The notes under the pieces are model-generated. The model saw nothing but the letters and a program-made list of their open reading frames with translations, made no database searches and was not told the origin of the DNA. DNA of 64,000 nt, taken from contig NZ_BMFK01000001.1 in NCBI RefSeq assembly GCF_014638355.1, positions 1,503,160-1,567,159 of the forward strand. The letters run 5' to 3'. Made by a program: the position numbers and the translations under genes. Numbering within the stretch: the first letter of the stretch is position 1; every line of letters begins with the position of its first letter. This document shows positions 55,327 through 64,000 of the stretch, in pieces. The stretch comes from Priestia taiwanensis. GTDB taxonomy: Bacteria; Bacillota; Bacilli; Bacillales; Bacillaceae_G.

Positions 55327-56613
55327 TTACGCCTCCATTACTAATAATTGTGGATCGTTTAATAAACGTTTCACGTGGTTTAATGCATTTTGAGCTGTTG
55401 CGCCATCGATTAAACGGTGGTCAAAGCTTAATGATAATGCAAGAACTGGAGCTACTACGATTTCGCCGTTCTTCACAACTGGCTTATCAGCGATACGACC
55501 TACGCCTAAAATAGCAACTTCAGGGTGGTTGATAACTGGAGTGAACCATTGTCCACCTACAGAACCGATGTTAGTGATTGTGCAAGATCCGCCCTTCATT
55601 TCTGCAGGAGCTAAGCGACCTTCACGAGCTTTACCAGCTAATTCGTTAATTTCTTGAGAAATCGTTAATACAGACTTACGGTCAGCATCTTTTACAACTG
55701 GTACTAATAAACCTTTATCAGTGTCAGCAGCGATACCAATGTTGAAGTAGTGCTTTTGGATGATTTCTTCAGTTGCATCGTCGATAGAAGCATTTAATGC
55801 TGGGTATTGACGTAATGCAGAAGTTAACGCTTTAACGATGTATGGTAAGTAAGTTAACTTAATACCTTTGTTTGCAGCATACTCTTTGAATTGCTTACGG
55901 TGTGCTACTAAGTCAGTTACATCGATTTCGTCCATTAATGTAACGTGTGGAGCTGTATGTTTAGAGTTAACCATTGCTTTAGAGATAGCTTTACGGATTC
56001 CGCTCATCTTCTCACGAGTTTCTGGGTACTCACCAGCTGGGATTGGTTGTGGAGCTGCTTTTTCAGCTTTTGGAGCTTCTGTTGCAACTTCTGCTGCTAC
56101 TGGAGCTTCAACTGCTACTGCTGCACCACCGTTTAAGAATGCATCGATATCAGCTTTAAGAACACGTCCATTTTTACCTGAACCTTGTACCGCACGGATA
56201 TCTACACCTTTATGACGAGCATATTTACGTACAGATGGCATTGAGATAACACGTTTGTTCTCATCAACTGCTACTGCTGCCGCTGCTGCTGGAGCTTCTG
56301 CTTTAGGCTCTTCTTTCGCTTCTTCAGCGTGATCGTCGCCGTGGTCGTCACCCTTGAATACTAAGTCTTCGTAACCTGGAGCATCAAACTTGATTAATGT
56401 TTGACCTACAGTTGCTACTACACCCTCATCAACTAGTACTTCTAAAACAGTACCTTTAACTGGAGATGGGATTTCTACTACAGCTTTATCGTTTTGTACT
56501 TCACATAGTACATCGTCTTCGCCTACTTCATCGCCTGGTTTAACAAACCATTTTACGATTTCACCTTCATGAATACCTTCACCGATATCTGGTAATTTAA
56601 ATTCGAATGACAC
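55327..56613 (-). CDS. pdhC: Dihydrolipoyllysine acetyltransferase PdhC (E2)
   Basis: 428 residues: one N-terminal lipoyl domain with the Lys in QNDKAVVEI (about residue 44), an Ala/Pro/Glu and HGDDHGDDH-containing linker, a peripheral-subunit-binding domain (about 122-158, [15 protein letters not shown]), a second linker, and the catalytic domain ending with the HxxxDG motif DHRLIDGA. Forms the 60-mer core. Separated from pdhB by 129 nt with a strong inverted repeat. Confidence 0.97.
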   Translation of the reverse strand: MSFEFKLPDIGEGIHEGEIVKWFVKPGDEVGEDDVLCEVQNDKAVVEIPSPVKGTVLEVLVDEGVVATVGQTLIKFDAPGYEDLVFKGDDHGDDHAEEAKEEPKAEAPAAAAAVAVDENKRVISMPSVRKYARHKGVDIRAVQGSGKNGRVLKADIDAFLNGGAAVAVEAPVAAEVATEAPKAEKAAPQPIPAGEYPETREKMSGIRKAISKAMVNSKHTAPHVTLMDEIDVTDLVAHRKQFKEYAANKGIKLTYLPYIVKALTSALRQYPALNASIDDATEEIIQKHYFNIGIAADTDKGLLVPVVKDADRKSVLTISQEINELAGKAREGRLAPAEMKGGSCTITNIGSVGGQWFTPVINHPEVAILGVGRIADKPVVKNGEIVVAPVLALSLSFDHRLIDGATAQNALNHVKRLLNDPQLLVMEA

Positions 56614-56635
56614 AGTGGTTGCCTCCTATTTCGTA

Positions 56636-56726
56636 CACTTCAGTTTCTATATGTATGACCTCTGAAGTGATATGTTTTTGTAAGTAAGAAGTCTAAAAGA
56701 AATCAACCGAACGATTTCTTTTAGAC
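56636..56726 (-). promoter_or_regulatory. Two inverted repeats in the pdhB-pdhC gap
   Basis: Minus-strand RNA would form a perfect 14-bp hairpin (GTCTAAAAGAAATC 56691-56704 with GATTTCTTTTAGAC 56713-56726, 8-nt loop) and then an 8-bp hairpin (CACTTCAG/CTGAAGTG, 56636-56669). No real U-run follows, so an RNA processing, stability or internal-promoter region is more likely than a full terminator. B. subtilis has an internal promoter ahead of pdhC. Confidence 0.6.
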
Positions 56727-56742
56727 CAGAACTATTTATATA

Positions 56743-57720
56743 TTAGAATTCGATTACTTTCTTAGCTGTTTCAACAATATCTTTGTGGTTTGGTAACCAT
56801 ACGCTCTCAGCAGCTGGGAACGGGAAGATTGTGTCAGGAGCAGCTACACGTAATACTGGAGCTTCTAATGAAAGAATGCAACGGTCGCTGATTTCAGCTA
56901 CAACGTTTGCTGCGATACCAGCTTGTTTTTGTGCTTCTTGAACAACGATTGCACGGCCTGTCTTCTCAACAGATGCAACGATTGTTTCGATATCGATTGG
57001 GCTTACAGTACGTAAGTCGATAACTTCTACAGAGTGTCCTTCTTTCTCTAACTCTTCTGCAGCTTTTAATGAAGCATGTACCATTGCACCGTAAGTTACG
57101 ATAGAAAGGTCAGTACCTTCACGTTTCACGTCAGCTTTACCTAATTCGATTGTGTATTCTCCTTCAGGTACCTCTTCACGGAATGAACGGTATAATTTCA
57201 TGTGCTCTAAGAATAGAACTGGATCGTTATCGCGGATAGAAGCGATTAATAAACCTTTTGCATCGTAAGGAGTTGAAGGAATTACTACCTTCATACCTGG
57301 AGTTTGTGCAAATAAACCTTCGATGTTATCTGCGTGCATTTCTGGAGTATGAACTCCACCACCGAATGGTGAACGGATTGTTACTGGCGCAGTGAAGCGT
57401 CCGCCTGAACGGTAACGAATACGTGATAATTGACCACATACTGAATCCATTGCTTCGAAGATGAACGCGAAGAATTGGATTTCTGGAACTGGACGGTAGC
57501 CTTGTAAGCCTAAACCTACAGCTAAACCACCAATACCTGATTCTGCAAGTGGTGTATCAAATACACGATCTTCGCCAAACTCAGCTTGAAGGCCTTCAGT
57601 AGCACGGAATACACCACCGTTGTTACCTACGTCTTCTCCAAATAATACTACGTTTGGATCGTTTTTTAACTCAATGCGCAGGGCATCGTTAATTGCTTGG
57701 ATCATTGTCATTTGAGCCAT
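56743..57720 (-). CDS. pdhB: Pyruvate dehydrogenase E1 beta subunit PdhB
   Basis: 325 residues; [52 protein letters not shown] and [17 protein letters not shown] are typical of the beta chain that forms the alpha2-beta2 E1 active site. Follows pdhA by 3 nt, with its site inside the pdhA end. Confidence 0.97.
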   Translation of the reverse strand: MAQMTMIQAINDALRIELKNDPNVVLFGEDVGNNGGVFRATEGLQAEFGEDRVFDTPLAESGIGGLAVGLGLQGYRPVPEIQFFAFIFEAMDSVCGQLSRIRYRSGGRFTAPVTIRSPFGGGVHTPEMHADNIEGLFAQTPGMKVVIPSTPYDAKGLLIASIRDNDPVLFLEHMKLYRSFREEVPEGEYTIELGKADVKREGTDLSIVTYGAMVHASLKAAEELEKEGHSVEVIDLRTVSPIDIETIVASVEKTGRAIVVQEAQKQAGIAANVVAEISDRCILSLEAPVLRVAAPDTIFPFPAAESVWLPNHKDIVETAKKVIEF

Positions 57721-57723
57721 GGC

Positions 57724-58854
<1,131 letters not shown>

Positions 58855-58944
58855 TCAATTAACAAGTTTTTCACTATTCATTTGGTAAATAGTAATACAC
58901 AAAAATTATAGCGCTATCACCACATAGCCGATGATAGTCGCTTT

Positions 58945-58959
58945 TTTAAAACGTTTTCA
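58945..58959. promoter_or_regulatory. cre-like site in the pdhA leader
   Basis: TTTAAAACGTTTTCA has one mismatch to the CcpA consensus WTGNAARCGNWWWCA on either strand and is nearly palindromic; downstream of the proposed start site, it would act as a roadblock or as part of the leader. Confidence 0.4.
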
Positions 58960-58968
58960 TCCACAGTG

Positions 58969-59021
58969 TACACAGCGGTTCTTCCTATAAGAAAATTGTA
59001 TATAATTTTCTACGCTGTGTA
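58969..59021 (-). promoter_or_regulatory. Nested hairpin in the pdhA leader
   Basis: Outer 9-bp arms TACACAGCG (58969-58977) and CGCTGTGTA (59013-59021) enclose an inner perfect 8-bp hairpin AGAAAATT/AATTTTCT (58990-58997/59004-59011, loop GTATAT). No U-run follows. Located about 20-70 nt after the predicted start site. Confidence 0.6.
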
Positions 59022-59047
59022 TACAAGCTACGCGTCTAGCGTTTAAC

Positions 59048-59076
59048 ATTATGTCTACTTTGTGAAACTGTATCAA
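59048..59076 (-). promoter_or_regulatory. Candidate pdhA promoter
   Basis: TTGATA (59071-59076), 17 nt, CATAAT (59048-59053) on the minus strand; predicts a leader of about 208 nt. The rest of 58834-59371 has no gene. Confidence 0.6.
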
Positions 59077-59371
59077 TGTTTTATTAACAAATCATTAATA
59101 CAACTTCATTCTGAGCAATAGTTTACACTAAGCCCATTCACTCGTCAATCCTTTTATATCTTCTTTCTAATGGAAAAAAGGACATAATTCAAGGAAATAA
59201 TTACAAAACACTAATCCTAAACTGTATTAACACAACAGAACAATCTGTTACATAACAAAATTGTTCGTTTTGCACTATCTATTATATACAAATAACGAAA
59301 AACATAGTAGAAGTTTGACGAAATAACCTTCTATTCTTCCCTTCCCTTATGCTTCTATATTATTCATTTTT

Positions 59372-60022
59372 TCATTTCGTTTTATTTGGATTTCCTGCTA
59401 TCTTTTCGTATAGCACATCTCGTTCTTTATGGTATTCATCTGTCCAATTATTAAAGGAATGATTACGCTCCGCAACTCGCTTATATTGTTCATCAATTTT
59501 TTTTATTTGATTCTCAACAGATACCGTACTAAATGGCGATTGAAGAAATACTCGGTACAACTCCCCTCCTTCTTTCAAGGCAACATCATATTCATTATAC
59601 AATTCTTCATATGATGTATATCGGTGAGTCATCACCTCTTTCATCTTCTCCCATTCCCTTTGTATTCCTTCATCACTCATACCATGTATCAAGGGCTCGA
59701 CTTGTTGAAATGCTTCCTTCGATTCCTTCACCGCTCGTTTTTCTTTCTCCAACAGTTTCTTTCGTTGTTCTAATAATTCATTTGCTTCATCCGCCAATGA
59801 CTTCATCTCTGCTTGATTATCAAGACGAAGTGTTACCAGTTGTTCATATACTTGCTTCTCCTCCCCCTCCAGTTTTAGTAGCTCTTGTTGCGGTTCATAC
59901 ATATTTGCATCTACGCTTTCAAATCGTTCAAGTTGCTTTTGCACTTGTTCTTCCTGTACAAGAATATTCCCGCAACCACTTTGAATGAGAACTGCAAGAC
60001 AAACAACGAAGAATCGAAACAT
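59372..60022 (-). CDS. ykyA: YkyA family cell-wall-binding lipoprotein
   Basis: 216 residues; lipobox QSGC after a signal peptide, then an almost entirely helical coiled-coil protein (QEEQVQKQLERFE through the KKLLEKEKRAVKESKEAF segment). YkyA of B. subtilis occupies the same place beside pdhA and is predicted to bind the cell wall. It lies over 500 bp from pdhA, so is separately transcribed. Confidence 0.85.
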   Translation of the reverse strand: MFRFFVVCLAVLIQSGCGNILVQEEQVQKQLERFESVDANMYEPQQELLKLEGEEKQVYEQLVTLRLDNQAEMKSLADEANELLEQRKKLLEKEKRAVKESKEAFQQVEPLIHGMSDEGIQREWEKMKEVMTHRYTSYEELYNEYDVALKEGGELYRVFLQSPFSTVSVENQIKKIDEQYKRVAERNHSFNNWTDEYHKERDVLYEKIAGNPNKTK

Positions 60023-60187
60023 ATATTCATCTCCTTTCTCTACTTCATCACACTTGGTCTACACATACTTAAGCCAAAAATGGTATAACATGTTTCTACT
60101 TGAAATAAATCATTATACTGTAGCCTTTCGCTTAAATTTCTAAATTTATACATATAGGCTGCTGACTATACCGTTTTCCGCGCTCCA

Positions 60188-60196
60188 CATACTTTA
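60188..60196 (+). promoter_or_regulatory. Possible sporulation promoter (-10) of the YjcZ-type gene
   Basis: CATACTTTA matches the SigK -10 pattern CATANNNTA and resembles SigE. An AC dinucleotide about 16 nt upstream fits the loose SigK -35. Tentative. Confidence 0.35.
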
Positions 60197-60242
60197 TAAG
60201 TAACCGCTACAAAGCGGAAGATGACGAAGGGGGTTTTTTCCT

Positions 60243-60386
60243 ATGCACGGATATGGGTATGGTTCTTCTTGTGGCTATCCATCTTACGGCTACTGTGGTG
60301 GAGGATATGGATACGGACGTGGATTTGCATTAATCGTTGTGTTATTCATCCTTCTTATCATTGTAGGCGCATCTAAGTTTTGCTAA
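60243..60386 (+). CDS. YjcZ family sporulation peptide
   Basis: 47 residues, below the usual gene-calling limit: a Gly/Tyr/Cys-rich head ([20 protein letters not shown]) and a single hydrophobic helix ([16 protein letters not shown]) ending KFC. This is the YjcZ/TIGR01732 family of tiny spore-associated transmembrane peptides. RBS AAGGGGG about 10 nt upstream, a terminator 30 nt downstream. Confidence 0.85.
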   Translation: MHGYGYGSSCGYPSYGYCGGGYGYGRGFALIVVLFILLIIVGASKFC

Positions 60387-60416
60387 GGTGCATATGTAAG
60401 AAATAACACTCATGAA

Positions 60417-60446
60417 AAAAAGCAGAGAAGTATCTTCTCTGCTTTT
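60417..60446 (+). terminator. Terminator after the YjcZ-type gene
   Basis: AAAAGCAGAGAAG/CTTCTCTGCTTTT hairpin with a U-rich tail. Confidence 0.82.
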
Positions 60447-60522
60447 CTTTTTAAAACAATCCAACTATCCTATAAAAAGTGGTATAATATTCTCTACATT
60501 ACCTTTCGTCAGGAGGATTTGT

Positions 60523-61077
60523 ATGTTAACAATGAAAGATGTTATTCGCGAAGGACACCAAACACTTCGTGATGTTGCAAAAGAAGTACCGCTACCTGCA
60601 TCAGCAGAAGACAAAGAAACTTTACAAAGTATGATTGACTTTGTACAAAATAGCCAAAATCCAGAAATGGCAGCAACGTATAGTTTGCGTCCAGGGATTG
60701 GTTTAGCAGCTCCGCAGATCAATGTATCAAAACGAATGATTGCTGTGCACTTAACAAACCAAGATGACTCGCTACATAGCTATGCCCTGTTCAATCCGAA
60801 AATTGTTAGCCACTCTGTAGAACGCACATATCTATCAGGCGGAGAAGGATGCTTGTCTGTTGATCGCGACGTACCAGGATACGTGCCTCGTTATGCGCGC
60901 ATTACCGTAACAGGTACAACACTAGAAGGTGAACAAATTAAAGTACGTCTAAAAGGATTAGCTGCAATTTGCTTCCAGCATGAGATTGATCATTTAAACG
61001 GCGTGATGTTCTATGATCACATCAACAAAGACAATCCATTCACACAGCCAGAAGATGCCGCTCCTTTAGAGAGATAA
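60523..61077 (+). CDS. def: Peptide deformylase (type 2, Gram-positive)
   Basis: Removes the formyl group from nascent proteins. 184 residues from the ATG at 60523, 7 nt after AGGAGG. Motif 1 GIGLAAPQI, motif 2 EGCLS and motif 3 HEIDH with the two metal His and catalytic Glu. The 12-residue insertion typical of type 2 enzymes is present. In B. subtilis ykrB (defB) lies near ykyA and rnjA, as here. Confidence 0.95.
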   Translation: MLTMKDVIREGHQTLRDVAKEVPLPASAEDKETLQSMIDFVQNSQNPEMAATYSLRPGIGLAAPQINVSKRMIAVHLTNQDDSLHSYALFNPKIVSHSVERTYLSGGEGCLSVDRDVPGYVPRYARITVTGTTLEGEQIKVRLKGLAAICFQHEIDHLNGVMFYDHINKDNPFTQPEDAAPLER

Positions 61078-61080
61078 AAA

Positions 61081-61114
61081 AGAAGCTGAATTTCCCTTGA
61101 GAAATTCAGCTTCT
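61081..61114. terminator. Terminator between def and the small basic gene
   Basis: Perfect 14-bp arms AGAAGCTGAATTTC/GAAATTCAGCTTCT with a U-run on the plus strand. Confidence 0.85.
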
Positions 61115-61117
61115 TTT

Positions 61118-61273
61118 TTATTTAATTTTCTTTTTCTCCACTGGCATATTCGCATGTAAATACTCTGCCAGCTTACGATGATACTCAATATCGTTCTTTT
61201 TTTTCATTTCTGCCCTTCTTCTAATAACTTCTTCCCTATTTTCATCCACTATTTGCAATAGTCTTTTGTTCAT
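61118..61273 (-). CDS. Small basic protein, 51 residues, FbpB-like in character
   Basis: Starts MNKRLLQIVDENREEVIRRR and ends PVEKKKIK; highly charged, basic, one long helix. RBS GGGGGAGA 5 nt before the ATG, terminator immediately after. Length, charge and the (L/V)xENRE motif resemble the FbpB group of small basic proteins linked to iron-sparing RNAs, but the match is weak and I see no Fur box. Otherwise unknown. Confidence 0.6.
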   Translation of the reverse strand: MNKRLLQIVDENREEVIRRRAEMKKKNDIEYHRKLAEYLHANMPVEKKKIK

Positions 61274-61501
61274 CTTAGTCTCCCCCTATCTTTGAAAACA
61301 AACGATTCATAACTAGCGTATGTCAAAAAGACACACCCGCCCTATGCTTGCACCTAGTTTCCAAAAAGATAGACGCTATGTGGTAAACGTTCTCGTAAAA
61401 AACTTTTTCTTCTGCTATTCATAGTTTTTATCGTGAAAACGAATACTAACAAAAAAAGATGCCGAAACTGGTTTAATCTGGGCGTCAGGGGGTATACACT
61501 A

Positions 61502-61573
61502 ATGTTTAAACAGCTAAAACGACTCATGAAAAAGCAATGGATAGAACTTTTGCGGAAAAAGAAAATTGCTTAA
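61502..61573 (+). CDS. Possible 23-residue basic peptide
   Basis: ATG 9 nt after CAGGGGG; encodes MFKQLKRLMKKQWIELL followed by RKKKIA. Amphipathic and strongly basic with a Trp, like membrane-active or RNA-binding leader peptides. No terminator hairpin seen. May be chance, but the ribosome binding site is good. Confidence 0.4.
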   Translation: MFKQLKRLMKKQWIELLRKKKIA

Positions 61574-61726
61574 TTTTTTTATTTAAGATATGATAAAACA
61601 AGTCTACTACGACTTACGTTATAATAAAGATAAAATTTCCTATTTTCTTTTTGAAAAGGAATGAAATACATAGCAATATCCTATATAATATGAAACAGAT
61701 GCTATATTTAAGAAGGAGAGATTTTA

Positions 61727-61939
61727 ATGATTTTCAAAGTGTTTTATCAACAGGACGCAAAAGAAGCTCCGGTAAGAGAATGTACAAAAACTCTTTATAT
61801 CGAAGCAATTTCTGAACGTGACGTTCGTAAAAAATTATCAAAATTCAATTACAATATTGAATTGGTTCAACAACTTTCCGGTGCTCATTTAGAATACGAA
61901 CAACAAAGTGAAAATTTCAAAGTGACGGAGATCGAATAG
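61727..61939 (+). CDS. rpoY: RNA polymerase epsilon subunit RpoY (YkzG)
   Basis: 70 residues; [27 protein letters not shown] and [15 protein letters not shown] are the DUF1447 epsilon signature. Small accessory subunit of Firmicute RNA polymerase. RBS AAGGAGAG. Three nt before rnjA, the conserved ykzG-rnjA operon. Confidence 0.95.
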   Translation: MIFKVFYQQDAKEAPVRECTKTLYIEAISERDVRKKLSKFNYNIELVQQLSGAHLEYEQQSENFKVTEIE

Positions 61940-61942
61940 TCT

Positions 61943-63610
61943 ATGAAATTTTTAAAAAATGACCAAACTGCTGTATTCGCACTAGGTGGACTAGGTGAAA
62001 TCGGTAAGAATACATACGCAGTACAATTCCAAGATGAAATTATATTAATTGATGCCGGAATCAAGTTTCCAGAAGATGAGCTTCTAGGAATCGACTATGT
62101 AATCCCAGATTACACTTATTTAGTTCGTAACGAAGAGAAAATTAAGGGATTGTTTGTTACACATGGACACGAAGATCATATTGGAGGAATTCCTTACTTA
62201 CTTCGTCAAATTAACATTCCTATTTATGGTGGCAAATTAGCGCTCGGTTTAATTAAGAATAAATTAGAAGAGCATGGCTTACTACGTAAAACAAAGTTAA
62301 TCGAAATTAAAGAAGACGATGTTATCAAGTTCCGTAAAACGTCGGTTACGTTCTTCCGTACAACACATAGTATCCCTGATTCATATGGCGTTGTTGTAAA
62401 GACTCCACAAGGACAAGTTGTACATACTGGAGACTTTAAATTCGATTTCACACCGGTTGGAGAGCCTGCTAACTTAACGAAGATGGCAGAAATCGGAAAA
62501 GAAGGCGTGTTATGCTTACTATCTGACAGCACAAACAGTGAAGTACCTCACTTCACAATGTCAGAGCGTCGTGTTGGAGAAAGCATTGACGAAATTTTCC
62601 GTAAAGTAGACGGACGTATTATTTTCGCAACGTTTGCATCGAACATTCATCGCTTACAACAAGTTGTTGAATCTGCTGTGAAAACGAATCGAAAAATTGC
62701 AGTATTCGGACGTAGTATGGAAGCTGCAATTGAAATCGGTCATGATTTAGGATACATTAAATGCCCGAAAGATACGTTTATCGAACCATCACAAATTAAC
62801 CGCTTACCTGCTAATGAAGTAGTTATCTTATGTACAGGTAGCCAAGGTGAGCCAATGGCTGCATTATCTCGTATCGCTAATGGAACGCACCGTCAAATCC
62901 AGATTATCCCTGGTGACACAGTTGTGTTCTCATCTTCACCAATCCCAGGTAACACATTAAGCGTAAGCCGTACAATTGATAAATTATACCGTGCTGGCGC
63001 AGATGTTATCCACGGTTCATTAAGCGACATTCATACAAGTGGTCACGGTGGACAACAAGAGCAAAAGTTAATGCTTCGCTTAATTAAGCCGAAGTTCTTT
63101 ATGCCAATCCACGGTGAATACCGTATGCAACGTATGCACGCACAACTTGCTCAAGATTGTGGTGTATTACCAGAAGATTGCTTCATTATGGACAATGGTG
63201 AAGTACTTGGCTTACGTGCAAACGAAGCACAAGTAGTTGGTAAGATTCCTTCTGGTAACGTATATATTGATGGTAGCGGTATCGGTGATATTGGTAACAT
63301 CGTATTGCGTGACCGTCGTATTCTTTCTGAAGAAGGTCTTGTTATCGTTGTGGTAAGCATCGACATGAAAGAATTCAAAATTGCTGCTGGCCCAGACATT
63401 ATCTCTCGTGGATTTGTCTATATGCGTGAAAGTGGCGATTTAATTAACGAAGCACAACAGTTAATTTCTGTTCACTTAAACAAAACAATGGAACGTCGTA
63501 CGACACAATGGTCTGAAATTAAGAATGAAATTACAGACACATTAGCACCGTTCCTATACGAAAAAACAAAGCGCAAACCGATGATTTTACCAATCATTAT
63601 GGAAGTGTAA
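61943..63610 (+). CDS. rnjA: Ribonuclease J1
   Basis: 5'-3' exo- and endoribonuclease central to mRNA turnover and rRNA maturation. 555 residues: metallo-beta-lactamase core with [17 protein letters not shown], beta-CASP motifs SDSTNSE and GRSMEAA, and the late HTSGHGG with PIHGEYRM. B. subtilis RNase J1 is 555 residues. GapA, the target of SR1P, modulates this enzyme. Confidence 0.97.
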   Translation: MKFLKNDQTAVFALGGLGEIGKNTYAVQFQDEIILIDAGIKFPEDELLGIDYVIPDYTYLVRNEEKIKGLFVTHGHEDHIGGIPYLLRQINIPIYGGKLALGLIKNKLEEHGLLRKTKLIEIKEDDVIKFRKTSVTFFRTTHSIPDSYGVVVKTPQGQVVHTGDFKFDFTPVGEPANLTKMAEIGKEGVLCLLSDSTNSEVPHFTMSERRVGESIDEIFRKVDGRIIFATFASNIHRLQQVVESAVKTNRKIAVFGRSMEAAIEIGHDLGYIKCPKDTFIEPSQINRLPANEVVILCTGSQGEPMAALSRIANGTHRQIQIIPGDTVVFSSSPIPGNTLSVSRTIDKLYRAGADVIHGSLSDIHTSGHGGQQEQKLMLRLIKPKFFMPIHGEYRMQRMHAQLAQDCGVLPEDCFIMDNGEVLGLRANEAQVVGKIPSGNVYIDGSGIGDIGNIVLRDRRILSEEGLVIVVVSIDMKEFKIAAGPDIISRGFVYMRESGDLINEAQQLISVHLNKTMERRTTQWSEIKNEITDTLAPFLYEKTKRKPMILPIIMEV

Positions 63611-63619
63611 GATATGTGT

Positions 63620-63652
63620 AAAAGGCACTAGGAAAAATTCCTAGTGCCTTTT
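63620..63652 (+). terminator. Terminator after rnjA
   Basis: AAAAGGCACTAGGAA/TTCCTAGTGCCTTTT stem with a U-run. Confidence 0.85.
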
Positions 63653-63751
63653 CTTTCATTCTTTTGCATATATAATAGGAGCCCTCCTCGCTTCTCTATA
63701 TAATAACTTATAATTAGTTCTTTACTCGAAAGATGGGATAATCTCTACACA

Positions 63752-63870
63752 CTACACTCCGAGTGGACACTTTCCGCGGGCGAGAGCGAGCCTCCTCGGC
63801 AAGCCTTGCGGGTTCCCACTTTCCTCGCTTTTCCCGCAGGAGTCGCCACTCTCCGTTACGTGTATGAAAT
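63752..63870 (+). repeat. Dispersed intergenic repeat, copy E (longest)
   Basis: Begins CACTCCGAGTGGACACTTTCC, continues CGCGGGCGAGAGCGAGCCTC, contains an inner GGCAAGCCTTGCGGG palindrome, CCTCGCTTTTCCCGCAGG, then CACTCTCCGTTACGTGTATGAAAT. GC content is well above the surroundings. Four shorter relatives occur in the window. Confidence 0.75.
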
Positions 63871-63889
63871 GTCCTTTATTCTAATACAG

Positions 63890-63920
63890 AAAAAGCAAAT
63901 CGCTCAGCAATTTGCTTTTT
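63890..63920 (-). terminator. Terminator of the last minus-strand gene
   Basis: AAAAAGCAAAT/ATTTGCTTTTT hairpin just past the stop codon of the partial gene. Confidence 0.78.
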
Positions 63921-63930
63921 CCTATATATA

Positions 63931-64000
63931 TTACTTCCCTCTACTACTCATTTTAATAATCTGCGCAACATTACGTGCTGTACGTTCTAAATTTTGTTCG
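63931..64000 (-). CDS. C-terminal end of an unidentified protein (partial)
   Basis: Last 22 codons and TAA of a minus-strand gene entering from the right edge; reads EQNLERTARNVAQIIKMSSR then GK. Helical and basic. Its terminator supports a real gene end. Too little to identify. Confidence 0.6.
   Translation of the reverse strand, partial: EQNLERTARNVAQIIKMSSRGK

Noticed and set aside
59533-59988. 151-codon plus-strand open frame
   Set aside because: Antisense to ykyA, whose lipobox and coiled coil are convincing; Pro/Leu/His-rich shadow.

Overview
The window is a gene-dense, low-GC stretch of a Bacillus-type chromosome (Firmicutes, Bacillaceae). The gene order is that of the classical Bacillus core block: ylbM-L-K-J, coaD, rsmD, ylbG-F-E-D-C, then ctaM/ctaG-F-E-D-C-B and ctaA, then pycA, ftsW, ylaN, ylaL, phoH, ylaI, ylaH, typA, ylaF, then yktC-like, ykzI-like, yktB, yktA, speA, SR1, then pdhD-C-B-A, ykyA, def, rpoY and rnjA. 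Spore-related genes (ylbJ, ylbD, a YjcZ-type peptide) point to an endospore former. Proteins resemble those of the B. cereus group and relatives, but I cannot name the species. There is no prophage, IS element, CRISPR array, rRNA or tRNA gene that I can see.

Layout. 1-5.5 kb: tRNA modification (tmcAL), a PDZ/Lon-type membrane protease, a patatin-like lipase, YlbJ, CoA biosynthesis (coaD) and 16S rRNA methylation (rsmD). 5.5-8.9 kb: an insertion relative to B. subtilis between rsmD and ylbG, holding a structured RNA with its own terminator, a small conserved protein, a VanZ-RDD membrane protein and an M20 amidohydrolase. 8.9-14.1 kb: ylbG, ricF (ylbF), a histidine phosphatase, ylbE, ylbD, ylbC, then yugN-like, Asp23-like and GNAT genes. 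14.3-22.2 kb: the complete caa3 cytochrome c oxidase set with heme O/A synthesis (ctaB, ctaA). 22.2-24.3 kb: a two-gene exopolysaccharide module (processive GT2 plus a membrane protein with a degenerate GGDEF domain). 24.6-38.9 kb: pyruvate carboxylase, ftsW, ylaN, ylaL, phoH, several small genes, a T-box-controlled asnA and typA. 38.9-46.3 kb: an inositol-phosphatase-family gene, AlaX-type editing protein, Nudix and nitronate monooxygenase family genes, speA and the SR1/SR1P locus. 46.3-50.3 kb: the mntABCD manganese ABC transporter behind a MntR-like operator. 50.4-53.8 kb: accessory metabolism (nucleotidyltransferase, DUF3055, DUF1885, peptidase E, GNAT). 53.9-64 kb: pyruvate dehydrogenase operon, YkyA lipoprotein, YjcZ-type peptide, peptide deformylase, small basic ORFs, RNA polymerase epsilon, RNase J1 and the last codons of an unidentified gene.

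Functionally the block joins central carbon metabolism (pdh, pycA, SR1/SR1P with CcpN-like boxes), respiration (cta), RNA turnover (RNase J1, RpoY, RicF) and metal supply (mnt, ylaN). The less ordinary features are mostly non-coding: the RNA near rsmD, a nested hairpin in the pdhA leader, the SR1 locus, a 22-bp palindrome before the GT2/GGDEF pair, an inverted repeat between pdhB and pdhC, and a dispersed intergenic repeat present in five copies at different stages of decay. I found no wholly unprecedented multi-gene system. Identifications rest on motif and synteny recognition, not on database searches.
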